A stretch of 64,000 nucleotides of DNA from Clostridiales bacterium PH28_bin88. GTDB lineage: Bacteria; Bacillota; PH28-bin88. Made by a program: the position numbers and the translations under genes. The stretch is taken from assembly GCA_000987045.1 (NCBI GenBank), contig LAKY01000050.1, positions 1 to 64,000 on the forward strand, written 5' to 3'. Below, piece by piece: positions 1 to 7,181 of this stretch; position 1 is the stretch's first letter, and each line of letters starts with the position of its first letter. The notes below the pieces were generated by a model that worked only from the letters and a program-made list of their open reading frames with translations, ran no database searches and was not told the origin of the DNA.

Positions 1-98
1 AGGGAAACGCATACTCTTTCTTTCAGAAGAACACGAGCACAGGCACAACGCAAAAAGCTCGTAAACAGGCTCGGGTTTTTTGGCAGGAAGCTTTATGT

Positions 99-104
99 TA
101 TAAT
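99..104 (+). promoter_or_regulatory. candidate -10 box for the LysR gene
   Basis: A TATAAT hexamer lies 44 bases before the LysR start codon. No good -35 box is seen at the usual 16-18 base distance, so this rests on the -10 alone. Confidence 0.35.
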
Positions 105-148
105 GGTAGTCAAGCTACCTATCATGGCATGATTGCGGAGGGAAGTCA

Positions 149-1105
149 ATGTTCTACCAGCAACTTGTTATTTTTAAGACGGTGGCTGAGACGAGAAATA
201 TCACGCTGGCTGCCAAACGATTGCACATCAGCCAGCCCAGTATCAGTTTGCAGGTGCAAAACCTGGAGAACTATTTTGGCGCCAGGCTGTTTGAGAGAAC
301 CAGAAAAGGCGTGTACTTGACCGAGGCCGGACAATTCCTGTACAAAAACGTGTTGAAGGTCTTTGACCTTCTGGAAGACACCCGTCATGGGATGTCAAGG
401 TTCGCTTGTGAGCAAAACAGTATTTCCATCGCAGCAACATTTACCATTGGCGAGTACCTGATCCCGCGCATTGTAGGTTATTTATATCAAGTTAAGCCGG
501 AAATAGAAGTAAAGCTAAAAATCGCCAATACCAAGGTAACCTACCAGGACGTACTGGAAAAGAACGTTGACCTGGGTCTTATCGAAGGCCCCACTCTCGC
601 CCATAAGGAGATGGTAGCAGAGAAGTTCTGGGAGGACGAGTTAGTGGTGGTTATCCCTTATCACCACTTGTGGGCAAAAAAAACCAGTATTTCCGTGGAG
701 GATTTGCGTATAGAGAAAATCATTTTGCGCGAGCAGGGTTCGGGAACCCGGAAAATCGTCGAACTTGCTTTAAAGGAGCGGGGATTGAGCCTGGACGAAT
801 TGAACATTACCATGGAGCTCGGGAGCACTCAGGCCATCAAGGAGGTAGTGGCCGCCGGGCTGGGGATTACCATTATCTCCAACCTGACGGTGAAAAAAGA
901 CGAAGACCTGAAGATCCTTAAAACCCTACAGATCAAGGAAGGACCTATCCGGAGACCCTTAAGTGTTCTCTATAACTCTACATCCAACCCCAATCCTCAT
1001 GTAAATTACTTCATGAATCTCTTGAACGACCACGATAAAATGATCGCTATTTTAGAGGCTGATTACGAAAACCCGCTGCCTCCTTTCCGCAGCAAACTTT
1101 CATAA
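149..1105 (+). CDS. LysR-family transcriptional regulator
   Basis: A 318-residue protein of normal LysR length. The N-terminal winged helix-turn-helix is clear at residues 1-60 (ITLAAKRLHISQPSISLQVQ, then LENYFGARLFERTRKGVYLT). It is followed by a periplasmic-binding-protein-like effector domain from about residue 90. The ATG at 149 has a GGAGGGAAG ribosome site 4-12 bases upstream. LysR proteins bind promoter DNA as tetramers in response to a small co-inducer; the target cannot be told from sequence. The gene stands alone, convergent with the next gene, and a GC-rich hairpin separates them. It could regulate the exporter or the catabolic genes further right, but that is not shown. Confidence 0.93.
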   Translation: MFYQQLVIFKTVAETRNITLAAKRLHISQPSISLQVQNLENYFGARLFERTRKGVYLTEAGQFLYKNVLKVFDLLEDTRHGMSRFACEQNSISIAATFTIGEYLIPRIVGYLYQVKPEIEVKLKIANTKVTYQDVLEKNVDLGLIEGPTLAHKEMVAEKFWEDELVVVIPYHHLWAKKTSISVEDLRIEKIILREQGSGTRKIVELALKERGLSLDELNITMELGSTQAIKEVVAAGLGITIISNLTVKKDEDLKILKTLQIKEGPIRRPLSVLYNSTSNPNPHVNYFMNLLNDHDKMIAILEADYENPLPPFRSKLS

Positions 1106-1110
1106 GCATC

Positions 1111-1130
1111 AAACCCCGGGGAACCGGGGT
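1111..1130. terminator. hairpin between convergent genes
   Basis: A perfect 8-bp stem (AACCCCGG / CCGGGGTT) with a four-base loop sits exactly between the convergent stop codons. There is no clear T tract on either side, so termination efficiency is uncertain. Confidence 0.5.
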
Positions 1131-1675
1131 TAGGCGCGGGTAACCGTGCCTTGATGCATTGCCCGGCCCTTCCACCAGTGCAGGATAGAACCCATGATCA
1201 GACCGAACAGGGTGCCTGCCAGGAAGCCGACCGCGATCTTCAGGTATACCCCGCTCTCGCTGTTGAAGAGGGCGGCCTGCTGCTGCAGTCGGCTGATCTC
1301 TTTCTGGGCGGACTGCAGTTCCGTATCTTTCTGGGCCAGCTTTTGCTCGAAGGAGGAGGTCATGGCGCCGGCCTTGTCCACCTCTTTTTTCAGGCGCTCT
1401 TCGTATGAATCACTCAGTTTTTTAACCCGCTCGTCCCCGTCTTCCACCCGGCTCATCAGGTACTCAAACTGCTTGTTGATAATCATTAAAGCCATCTGCA
1501 TCTCGCCCAGGTTTTCCCATGAGACCCGGCTTTCTACCTTTGCTTCGGTGGGCTTGGCTGGCGCTACATCCTGGGCGGCAGGGGCCTCGGGTGCCTGTGG
1601 TGCGGCTTCTTCGGCCAGAACGACTGCCGGAAAAACCAGCATTGAAATAAATACTAAGGACAGGAGCCTTTTCAT
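1130..1675 (-). CDS. exported coiled-coil protein with C-terminal membrane anchor
   Basis: Unrecognised family, 181 residues. The ATG at 1675 is preferred over the upstream in-frame codon because a GGAGGG site lies 8 bases before it. Residues 1-21 form a signal peptide (MKRLLSLVFISMLVFPAVVLA). A Pro/Ala/Glu-rich linker follows to about residue 50. Residues 60-145 are charged and heptad-like, with many Glu, Lys, Gln and Leu, so a coiled coil is likely. Residues 150-170 form a hydrophobic segment (VGFLAGTLFGLIMGSI) followed by a basic tail. The protein may span or tether the envelope. A decayed near-identical copy lies at 56.6-57.1 kb and a 3' scrap at 10.26 kb, so the gene belongs to a locally repeated block. 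Confidence 0.75.
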   Translation of the reverse strand: MKRLLSLVFISMLVFPAVVLAEEAAPQAPEAPAAQDVAPAKPTEAKVESRVSWENLGEMQMALMIINKQFEYLMSRVEDGDERVKKLSDSYEERLKKEVDKAGAMTSSFEQKLAQKDTELQSAQKEISRLQQQAALFNSESGVYLKIAVGFLAGTLFGLIMGSILHWWKGRAMHQGTVTRA

Positions 1676-1855
1676 GGTAATCGCCCTCCTCACACCTGGG
1701 AAGATGCATTACCTTTCGACAGTATCAGCCGGGAATCCTCCAAAAGAATGGAGAGCAGTGCGAAAAACCGGTAGCATGGTTGACAGTACGCGAGGGATAC
1801 CTTGACAGGTTGGACGAAAATGGTAAACTGGTGGTAGGAGAGGGGAGGGGGTGGT

Positions 1856-2245
1856 ATGGCGATGCAGGAGGACAGCGTGCAGAAACAATTGAAGCAGACC
1901 GCGGGCGAAGTGGCTGCCGGTAGCGAGGAAGAGATGCCTAAAGGGTGGGTTTTCTTTCTGGCCCAGCAGATAAATGATCAGCGCAATGCCGTGGATGCCA
2001 AGATTGAAGGCTTGCGCCAGGAAGTCAAGAGCGAAATTGAAGGCCTGCGCCGGGAAGTCAAGAGCGAAATTAACGGCCTGCGCCAGGAAATGCGGAGTGA
2101 GGTAGCCGGCCTGAAGAGCGACATCGCCAACCTCCACCATGAGATTCACGAGAACATGCGTTCCAACCGGAATACGGTAGCGGCGGTCATTATAGCGGCT
2201 ATCGGCGTAGTCGTGGCGGTGCTGCTGGCATCACCGCTCCTGTGA
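1856..2245 (+). CDS. small coiled-coil protein with C-terminal membrane helix
   Basis: A 129-residue protein of unknown function. Residues 45-100 hold four consecutive 11-residue repeats: EGLRQEVKSEI, EGLRREVKSEI, NGLRQEMRSEV and AGLKSDIANLH. This hendecad pattern predicts a long coiled coil. Residues 108-127 form one hydrophobic helix (AAVIIAAIGVVVAVLLASPL) at the very C-terminus, giving a tail-anchored layout. The first ATG (1856) is close to the AGGGGAGGGGG site; the ATG at 1862 has better spacing and is an equal candidate. It resembles the DUF1640/haemolysin-XhlA style of small coiled-coil anchors only in architecture. No copy of it survives in the decayed block near 57 kb. Confidence 0.65.
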   Translation: MAMQEDSVQKQLKQTAGEVAAGSEEEMPKGWVFFLAQQINDQRNAVDAKIEGLRQEVKSEIEGLRREVKSEINGLRQEMRSEVAGLKSDIANLHHEIHENMRSNRNTVAAVIIAAIGVVVAVLLASPLL

Positions 2246-2317
2246 AGAGAAGCCGCCTGTACATCTCTTGACTTTTGTAGTTGATCGGGGTAGACTGGTA
2301 ATCAAGTTAAGATACTC

Positions 2318-2512
2318 CACCACAGGTGCCCGTTATAATCGGGGTAAAAGGGAACCGGGTGCGATTCCCGGGCGGTCCCGCCACTGTAACCGGGGAGGTC
2401 CCTTGCGGTAATGCCCACTGTCTCTCATCCCGCCACGGGTAAGGGAGATGGGAAGGGGCAAGGGCTGAAGATCCGGAGCCAGGAAACCTGCCTGTAGTGT
2501 GGCTCACCCTAA
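2318..2512 (+). promoter_or_regulatory. cobalamin (adenosylcobalamin-type) riboswitch
   Basis: The conserved cobalamin riboswitch elements appear in order: GGTGCC near the 5' end, GGGAA and GGTGCGATTCCCGGGCGG, CCCGCCACTGTAACCGGG, then GAAGATCCGGAGCCAGG and the B12-box end AAACCTGCCTG. The nearest downstream gene is cobT, which makes the lower-ligand part of B12, so feedback control of cobalamin synthesis fits. A terminator hairpin at about 2667-2701 lies between the aptamer and cobT and may be the off-state structure. Confidence 0.93.
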
Positions 2513-2519
2513 AGGGTAA

Positions 2520-2660
2520 AGCGCTGTCAGAAGCGAGCATGGCGAGGAAGGCGGGGACGCGAGGGGCGGAGCGTACTTGGTTGGTACGTGAGCACCCGAG
2601 CAGCTACGCCTGACAAAGCCGGGCGAAGTTTATCACAGCGCGGGGGAAGAGCGGAGGATG
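2520..2660 (+). other. structured GC-rich leader between riboswitch and terminator
   Basis: This stretch has no plausible coding frame. It contains a short hairpin (CGTAC / GTACG around 2571-2590) and GGGGCGG, GAGCACCCGAGC and GCCGGGCGAAG strings that look RNA-structured. It may be part of the riboswitch expression platform or an independent repeated intergenic element. The identity is not known. Confidence 0.3.
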
Positions 2661-2666
2661 ATGGTA

Positions 2667-2701
2667 AACTCCTCAGCCTGTTTCAGGCTGGGGAGTTTTT
2701 T
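2667..2701 (+). terminator. rho-independent terminator upstream of cobT
   Basis: A strong stem, CTCCTCAGCCTG / CAGGCTGGGGAG, with a short loop is followed by six T residues. It lies downstream of the cobalamin riboswitch and before cobT, so it can serve as the regulated attenuator. A simple repeat-like tract of (A)GTGGTCAGTGGCCAGTGG type follows it to about 2730. Confidence 0.85.
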
Positions 2702-2848
2702 AGTGGTCAGTGGCCAGTGGTTAGTTAGTACTGATACCCCCAGACAAAGGAATTCAGCGGACTTACCGCTGATGGCTCACTAGTAACTGCTTATTATGGG
2801 GAACCTCAGGCATCTGCCTGGATAAATACCTTGGAGGAGGATGAAGAG

Positions 2849-3922
2849 ATGGAAAAACTGAGAGTCACCATGCAAAGGGTCCAACCGGTAGACCGGGAGG
2901 TGATGGCTCAAACCCAGGCCCGGCTGGATAGCCTGACCAAGCCGCCGGGCAGCCTGGGGGTATTGGAAGACATCGCCAGGCAGGTGGCGGGGATCACCCG
3001 CCAGGTACGGCCCCAACTACTGAAGAAGTGCAGCGTGCTGATGGCCGCTGACCACGGGGTGGTGGCGGAAGGGGTGAGCGCCTTTCCCCGGGAGGTCACA
3101 CCCCAGATGGTGCTGAACTTCGCCCGGGGAGGGGCAGCCATGAATGTCCTGGCCCGCCACGTGGGGGCTGAGCTGGTGCTGGTGGACATCGGGGTGGCCG
3201 CGGACCTGCCGGATATGCCCGGGCTACTGAAGAAAAAGGTGGCCTACGGCACGGCCAACATGGCCCAGGGGCCTGCCATGACCGGGGAGCAGGCGGTAAG
3301 GGCCGTGGAGGTCGGAATTGAAATTGTGGAGGGCCTGGTCAGCCAGGGTTTCGGGCTGATCGGGACCGGCGAGATGGGCATCGGCAACACGACTCCCAGT
3401 ACGGCCATTGTTGCCGCTTTCAGCGGCCTCCCGGTGGAAGAGGTAGTGGGCCGGGGCACCGGGGTGGATGACGCCAGGCTGCGGAGTAAAATCCAGGCTA
3501 TCGAGCGTGCCCTGGAGGTAAACCGGCCGGACCCGGGGGACCCGCTGGACGTTCTGTCCAAGGTGGGTGGGCTGGAGATCGCCGGGCTGGCCGGGGTGAT
3601 GCTGGGGGCGGCGGCCAACCAAGTGCCGGTGATGGTAGACGGGTTTATCTCCGGCGCGGCGGCCCTGGTCGCCACCAGGCTGTCGCCGGCCGTAAAAGAC
3701 TACCTAATTGGCTCGCACCTTTCGGAGGAGCCCGGGCACAAGGTAATGCTGGAGTCCATCGGCATCAAGCCCATGCTCCACATGCACATGCGCCTGGGCG
3801 AGGGCACCGGGGCGGCGTTGGCCATGACCCTGGTGGACGCCGCCATCAAAATCCTCAATGAAATGGCCACCTTCGCCGACGCCGGGGTATCGAGTGCACT
3901 GGATTGTGGCGGGATGGAATAA
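2849..3922 (+). CDS. cobT: nicotinate-nucleotide--dimethylbenzimidazole phosphoribosyltransferase
   Basis: CobT transfers phosphoribose from nicotinate mononucleotide to 5,6-dimethylbenzimidazole (or another base), making the alpha-riboside of the cobalamin lower loop. At 357 residues it has the full family length. Recognisable blocks are LTKPPGSLGVLEDIARQVAG near residue 30, GEMGIGNTTPSTAIVA for phosphate binding near 170, and LGEGTGAALAM near 315, which carries the catalytic glutamate. The ATG at 2849 is 8 bases after GGAGGAGG; a TTG 18 bases earlier is in frame but lies on the ribosome site. The gene is single and preceded by a B12 riboswitch and terminator. A 3'-only copy of this gene lies at 57.16-57.41 kb. 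Confidence 0.97.
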   Translation: MEKLRVTMQRVQPVDREVMAQTQARLDSLTKPPGSLGVLEDIARQVAGITRQVRPQLLKKCSVLMAADHGVVAEGVSAFPREVTPQMVLNFARGGAAMNVLARHVGAELVLVDIGVAADLPDMPGLLKKKVAYGTANMAQGPAMTGEQAVRAVEVGIEIVEGLVSQGFGLIGTGEMGIGNTTPSTAIVAAFSGLPVEEVVGRGTGVDDARLRSKIQAIERALEVNRPDPGDPLDVLSKVGGLEIAGLAGVMLGAAANQVPVMVDGFISGAAALVATRLSPAVKDYLIGSHLSEEPGHKVMLESIGIKPMLHMHMRLGEGTGAALAMTLVDAAIKILNEMATFADAGVSSALDCGGME

Positions 3923-3940
3923 GAGAAGCGGGCAAGTATT

Positions 3941-3970
3941 AAAACCCTCGGGGAACCGGGGGTTTTGCAT
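3941..3970 (+). terminator. terminator after cobT
   Basis: A stem AAAACCC(T)CGG / CCG(G)GGGTTTT with a short loop ends in TTTTGCATTTTG. It sits 18 bases after the cobT stop. Confidence 0.75.
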
Positions 3971-4021
3971 TTTGTACGCGGAAAGATTATTCAGAGCAAT
4001 ATGTTTATTAATATTATGTAT

Positions 4022-4049
4022 TTTACACCCAAGGGTAACCTTTTATAAT
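4022..4049 (+). promoter_or_regulatory. sigma-A-like promoter of the YeiH exporter gene
   Basis: TTTACA (4022-4027) and TATAAT (4044-4049) are separated by 16 bases, a near-consensus housekeeping promoter. The spacer carries a small palindrome, GGTAACC. Confidence 0.75.
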
Positions 4050-4065
4050 TTACTCCAAAGCTAGC

Positions 4066-4101
4066 GGGAGGCCAAAGAGCCCCAAACTGGCAATACCTCC
4101 C
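4066..4101 (+). promoter_or_regulatory. leader hairpin before the YeiH exporter gene
   Basis: GGGAGG at 4066-4071 pairs with CCTCCC at 4096-4101, and an inner GCCA / TGGC pair extends the stem. It lies in the 5' leader between the promoter and the ATG. It is too short to match a known riboswitch class and could be a protein-binding or translation-control structure. Confidence 0.35.
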
Positions 4102-4137
4102 GAAGTAGCAAAAAAATATTGTAATGGAGGTAGAAAA

Positions 4138-5178
4138 ATGAACTCGAACAACAGCTATCTAAAAGTATTGCCCGGTGCGGTCTTGGTTTTAATGGTGGCT
4201 ATTGTGGCAAGGTATGCGCATTTCATGATCCAAATCAATGGAACCAACCCGGTTAGTGACGTGATTATCGCCATTTTGATCGGAATCGGCCTTAGAAGTT
4301 TTATAGGAGTTCCCTCGAACCTGCAAGCAGGTATCGAATTTTCCATGAAAAAGGTGCTTAAACTTGCCATCATCTTGTTGGGCCTAGGCTTGAACATCTC
4401 TGCCGCTATCGCCACGGGTGGACGAGCGTTAATGATTATCATCGTATGCGTTATCATTGCTCTTGTCCTGATGCACCGCATCGGTAAATTACTTGGCCTC
4501 AGCGAAAAGCTTTCCGTTCTTATCGGAGTTGGGACTTCCATTTGCGGAACCACCGCTATCGTGGCGGTGGCTCCGGCCATCAAGTCGGAGGATACCGATG
4601 TTGCTTATTCGGTGGCGACTATCACCCTGTTTGGTGTGCTCGCCATTTTTGCTTATCCCGTTATCGGGGCGCTCCTTAAAATGAGCGACATGCAGTTCGG
4701 TACCTGGGCGGGCACGGCCATTAACGAGACCGCCCAGGTGGTCGCGGCGGGATTCGCCTACAGCGAAGAAGCGGGCAAGATCGCTACTGTGGTCAAATTG
4801 ACCAGGACTGTGTTATTGGCCCCCTTGGTGGTAATTCTGGGTTATTTTTTTGCCCGTAAAGACGTTAGTACCGGCAGAGAAAGGGTTAATCTTAAGGCAA
4901 TCTTTCCTTGGTTTGTCCTCGGGTTTTTTGCCATGGCGCTTGCGCGGACGTTCGGAGACAATCTCTTCGGCACATGGCCTCTTTGGGATACGGCGCTTGC
5001 CTACGTGAGTATATCGGCCAAGTTTCTAATTGTGATGGCTATGGTAGGGGTTGGGCTAATGTCTGATTTTACCAAGATGCGTTCTGTTGGATTGAAGCCT
5101 TTTATTGGGGGGTTTGTTGCGGCGCTTATCATGGGCGTTTTAAGTATAACCCTTATTTACATCTTGCAGATCGGATGA
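4138..5178 (+). CDS. YeiH/UPF0324-family putative sulfite/sulfate exporter
   Basis: A 346-residue integral membrane protein with about ten hydrophobic segments and the UPF0324 (YeiH) pattern: GIGLRSFIGVP, KKVLKLAIILLGLGLNISA, GVGTSICGTTAIVAVAPAIK and GTWAGTAINETAQVVAAGF. Family members are annotated as putative sulfate exporters and some accompany organosulfonate degradation genes, where they are proposed to remove sulfite. Start is the ATG at 4138 with GGAGG upstream. It has its own promoter and a terminator and stands just before the first UxaA-type lyase pair, which is why sulfite export is an attractive role. The substrate is inferred, not shown. Confidence 0.85.
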   Translation: MNSNNSYLKVLPGAVLVLMVAIVARYAHFMIQINGTNPVSDVIIAILIGIGLRSFIGVPSNLQAGIEFSMKKVLKLAIILLGLGLNISAAIATGGRALMIIIVCVIIALVLMHRIGKLLGLSEKLSVLIGVGTSICGTTAIVAVAPAIKSEDTDVAYSVATITLFGVLAIFAYPVIGALLKMSDMQFGTWAGTAINETAQVVAAGFAYSEEAGKIATVVKLTRTVLLAPLVVILGYFFARKDVSTGRERVNLKAIFPWFVLGFFAMALARTFGDNLFGTWPLWDTALAYVSISAKFLIVMAMVGVGLMSDFTKMRSVGLKPFIGGFVAALIMGVLSITLIYILQIG

Positions 5179-5201
5179 TTCTTTTCCGTTGTTTAGGTAG
5201 A

Positions 5202-5240
5202 AGGGCAGCCTTGAACAAACAGGGCTGCTCTCATTTTTAT
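5202..5240 (+). terminator. terminator after the YeiH exporter gene
   Basis: AGGGCAGCC pairs with GGCTGCTCT (one G-U pair) around an 11-base loop, followed by CATTTTTAT. Confidence 0.8.
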
Positions 5241-5388
5241 AAGCTCTCCGAAACTAGTGATTTTACTATGAGAATAACATACGATTGTTAAGATTGCCCG
5301 GATGGACAGATTTACCTAATGTATACAATATTATTTTACTGAAAGGCAGGAGATGACGAAAAAGCGTAGAATTATTTTGCATTGGTAG

Positions 5389-5401
5389 GAGGTATGACCA
5401 C
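5389..5401 (+). promoter_or_regulatory. FCD-GntR operator, site 1 (GAGGTATGACCAC)
   Basis: This 13-mer matches GAGGTNNGACCAC, also found at 11414, 25916 and 32772. The core GGTATGACC fits the GGTNNNACC half-site symmetry known for FCD-type GntR regulators such as PdhR and LldR. It lies 89 bases before the start of the first uxaA pair. The rest of the 311-base gap after the exporter gene shows no other gene. Confidence 0.7.
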
Positions 5402-5489
5402 TGTCCACATACCAAGGAGGTGGAAACTGTCGGAAGGACGTGGGCTATGTCTCTACATTAGCAATTTTTACGCGGAGGAGGATGCGGGC

Positions 5490-5819
5490 TTGGCAATGAA
5501 GGTGGCATGGGTAGTTGACCCGGAAAAGGACAACGTGGCAACTATTCTTAGCAAGGAAGTGACTGAAGGCAAGGTGTTTCCAGTCATCGTTAAAGACGGT
5601 GAAATACAGATTCGAGTTAACTCGGATATTCCCTACGGCCACAAGGTGGCCATCAAGCCCATCAAGAAGGGTGAGACCGTCTTCAAGTACGGGCTAAGCA
5701 TCGGCCGGGCCATAAAAGACATTGAGGTAGGGGATCACGTGCACGTACACAACACCGAAAGCAACCGGGGCCGGGGTGACCTGGCTGTAGCGTCGAAAGG
5801 AGAGGTAGCCAGTGCCTAG
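5490..5819 (+). CDS. UxaA-family lyase, small (SAF-domain) subunit, copy 1
   Basis: A 109-residue SAF-domain protein that pairs with the next gene to form a split UxaA-family lyase. In this family the small subunit corresponds to the N-terminal domain of altronate dehydratase and to SuyA of (2R)-sulfolactate sulfo-lyase. Conserved text includes YGHKVAIKPIKKGETVFKYG and GDHVHVHN near the C-terminus. The TTG at 5490 is chosen because GGAGGAGG lies 8 bases before it; the ATG at 5496 would be two codons shorter, and longer in-frame starts add unconserved residues. It overlaps the large-subunit gene by 8 bases. A paralogue at 11486 shares most residues. Substrate is not determined by sequence. Confidence 0.88.
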   Translation: MAMKVAWVVDPEKDNVATILSKEVTEGKVFPVIVKDGEIQIRVNSDIPYGHKVAIKPIKKGETVFKYGLSIGRAIKDIEVGDHVHVHNTESNRGRGDLAVASKGEVASA

Positions 5820-6981
5820 TTTTTGGGGATATATTCGGCCGGACGGGTCGGTGGGTGCTCGGAACTACATCTTAATCCTTTCAGCCACCATCTATTCCAA
5901 CAGCGTGGCGGAGCGAGTGGCAAATTCTATTTGGGGAGCTATTCCCATTACTCACCACTTGGGCCGCACCCAGACCAGGTCGGACTTGAAAATGACCTTT
6001 GATATCCTGTGCGGGATGGGTAAGAATCCCAACGTAGGTGGGGTAGTCGTGTTGGACCACTTCCGGGAGGAACTTTGTAACGTGGATGACATCGCCCACG
6101 AGATTTCCAAGACCGGGAAGCCGGTAGCAAAAGTCAACATCCGCGATACCGGCGGGGCCATCAACGCGGTGGCAGACGCCACCAGGAAGGCCATGCACAT
6201 TGTCCGGGAGATTTCCAAGCAGAAAAGGGAACTGGTTTCTGTCTCCGACCTGTTGTTCGGCCTTAACTGCGGCACCTCAGACACCACCTCGGGGCTGTCT
6301 TCCAACCCGGCGCTGGGGTTTTGCTCCGACCGGATCATCCGGGAGGGTGGGCGGTCCATCCTGGCCGAATTTCCGGAGTTGATGGGGGCGGAGGAGTGGC
6401 TGGCCTCCAAGGCGGCTAACGCTGAAGTGGCGCAGAAGATCTGGGACCAGATCGCCGGTTTTGAGCGGCGCATCCTGGCCACGGGAGAAGACATCAGGGG
6501 TTCCCAGCCCACCGGGGACAACATCGCCGGCGGCCTCAGTACCATCGAGGAGAAGTCCCTGGGCGGGGCGAAGAAGAGCGGTTCCGCCACCATTCAGGAC
6601 GTGGTCGGGTTAGGGGAGGTCCCCGGTAAAACACCTGGCCTGTATATGATGTATACCCCCGGCCACGGCAGTGAGTCCATCACCGCCATCGCCGCGGCGG
6701 GCGCCCAGGCGCTGGTGTTCTCTACCGGCGGCGGGCATACCATCTCCCACCCCATCATGCCGACCATCAAGATTACCGGTAACGCTATCTCTTATGGGCT
6801 GATGCAGGACACCGTTGACCTGGATCTTTGCGGCATCCTGGCCGGGGAGATCAGCCTCGAGCAAGCCGGCGACCTGATTTATAACGAGGTGATGGAGGTA
6901 TTGTCCGGCAAACTGACCAAGTGCGAGATCCTGAAAGAGACCACCGGTTTTGCCATCCACCGGGTGGGCATCAGCATCTAA
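5812..6981 (+). CDS. UxaA-family lyase, large subunit, copy 1 (altronate dehydratase/SuyB-like)
   Basis: The 389-residue catalytic subunit of the split lyase. Family enzymes dehydrate altronate or galactarate, or remove sulfite from (2R)-sulfolactate to give pyruvate, using a bound iron centre. The N-terminus WGYIRPDGSVGARNYILIL, the block FGLNCGTSDTTSGLSSNP, GEDIRGSQPTGDNIAGGLST, and the C-terminal FSTGGGHTISHPIMPTIKIT are typical, with Cys and His residues that can bind the metal. The GTG at 5812 overlaps the small-subunit stop, so the two are translationally coupled. Neighbouring YeiH exporter and Ldh2 dehydrogenase favour a sulfolactate-like substrate over altronate; no uxaB, uxaC or kdg genes are present. 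Copy 2 is at 11802. Confidence 0.88.
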   Translation: MPSFWGYIRPDGSVGARNYILILSATIYSNSVAERVANSIWGAIPITHHLGRTQTRSDLKMTFDILCGMGKNPNVGGVVVLDHFREELCNVDDIAHEISKTGKPVAKVNIRDTGGAINAVADATRKAMHIVREISKQKRELVSVSDLLFGLNCGTSDTTSGLSSNPALGFCSDRIIREGGRSILAEFPELMGAEEWLASKAANAEVAQKIWDQIAGFERRILATGEDIRGSQPTGDNIAGGLSTIEEKSLGGAKKSGSATIQDVVGLGEVPGKTPGLYMMYTPGHGSESITAIAAAGAQALVFSTGGGHTISHPIMPTIKITGNAISYGLMQDTVDLDLCGILAGEISLEQAGDLIYNEVMEVLSGKLTKCEILKETTGFAIHRVGISI

Positions 6982-6986
6982 TGCAT

Positions 6987-7009
6987 CGGCAGACCCAACC
7001 GGTCTGCCG
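6987..7009 (+). terminator. hairpin after uxaA copy 1
   Basis: A perfect 9-bp stem, CGGCAGACC / GGTCTGCCG, with a CAACC loop lies a few bases after the stop. There is no T tract, so it may be a weak terminator or an mRNA-stabilising end. Confidence 0.5.
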
Positions 7010-7181
7010 CCCCTCAGGGGATTATTGCCTGGAGTCGAAAAGGGAAGGGTAACGATAGGAGTAGGTCGAATATAGTCGAATATAACCGTGGGGATCGGCT
7101 TGCCAGGCTAAAGGTAAGGTTGACGTGCAAGACCGTCGAAAGTGAAGTAAAAAATATCAAAAATTGGAGAGAGGATCGACA

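Noticed and set aside
1194..1805. Long plus-strand open frame opposite the coiled-coil gene
   Set aside because: It is antisense to a gene with a signal peptide and good ribosome site, and has Ser/Arg/Cys-rich low-quality composition.
5952..6593. Long minus-strand open frame opposite the UxaA large subunit
   Set aside because: Shadow of a conserved coding frame; no family features of its own.
5490..6981. Assignment as true altronate dehydratase (hexuronate pathway)
   Set aside because: No uxaB, uxaC, kdgK or kdgA homologue is in the window, while exporters and dehydrogenases of sulfonate type are. Kept as family-level call only.
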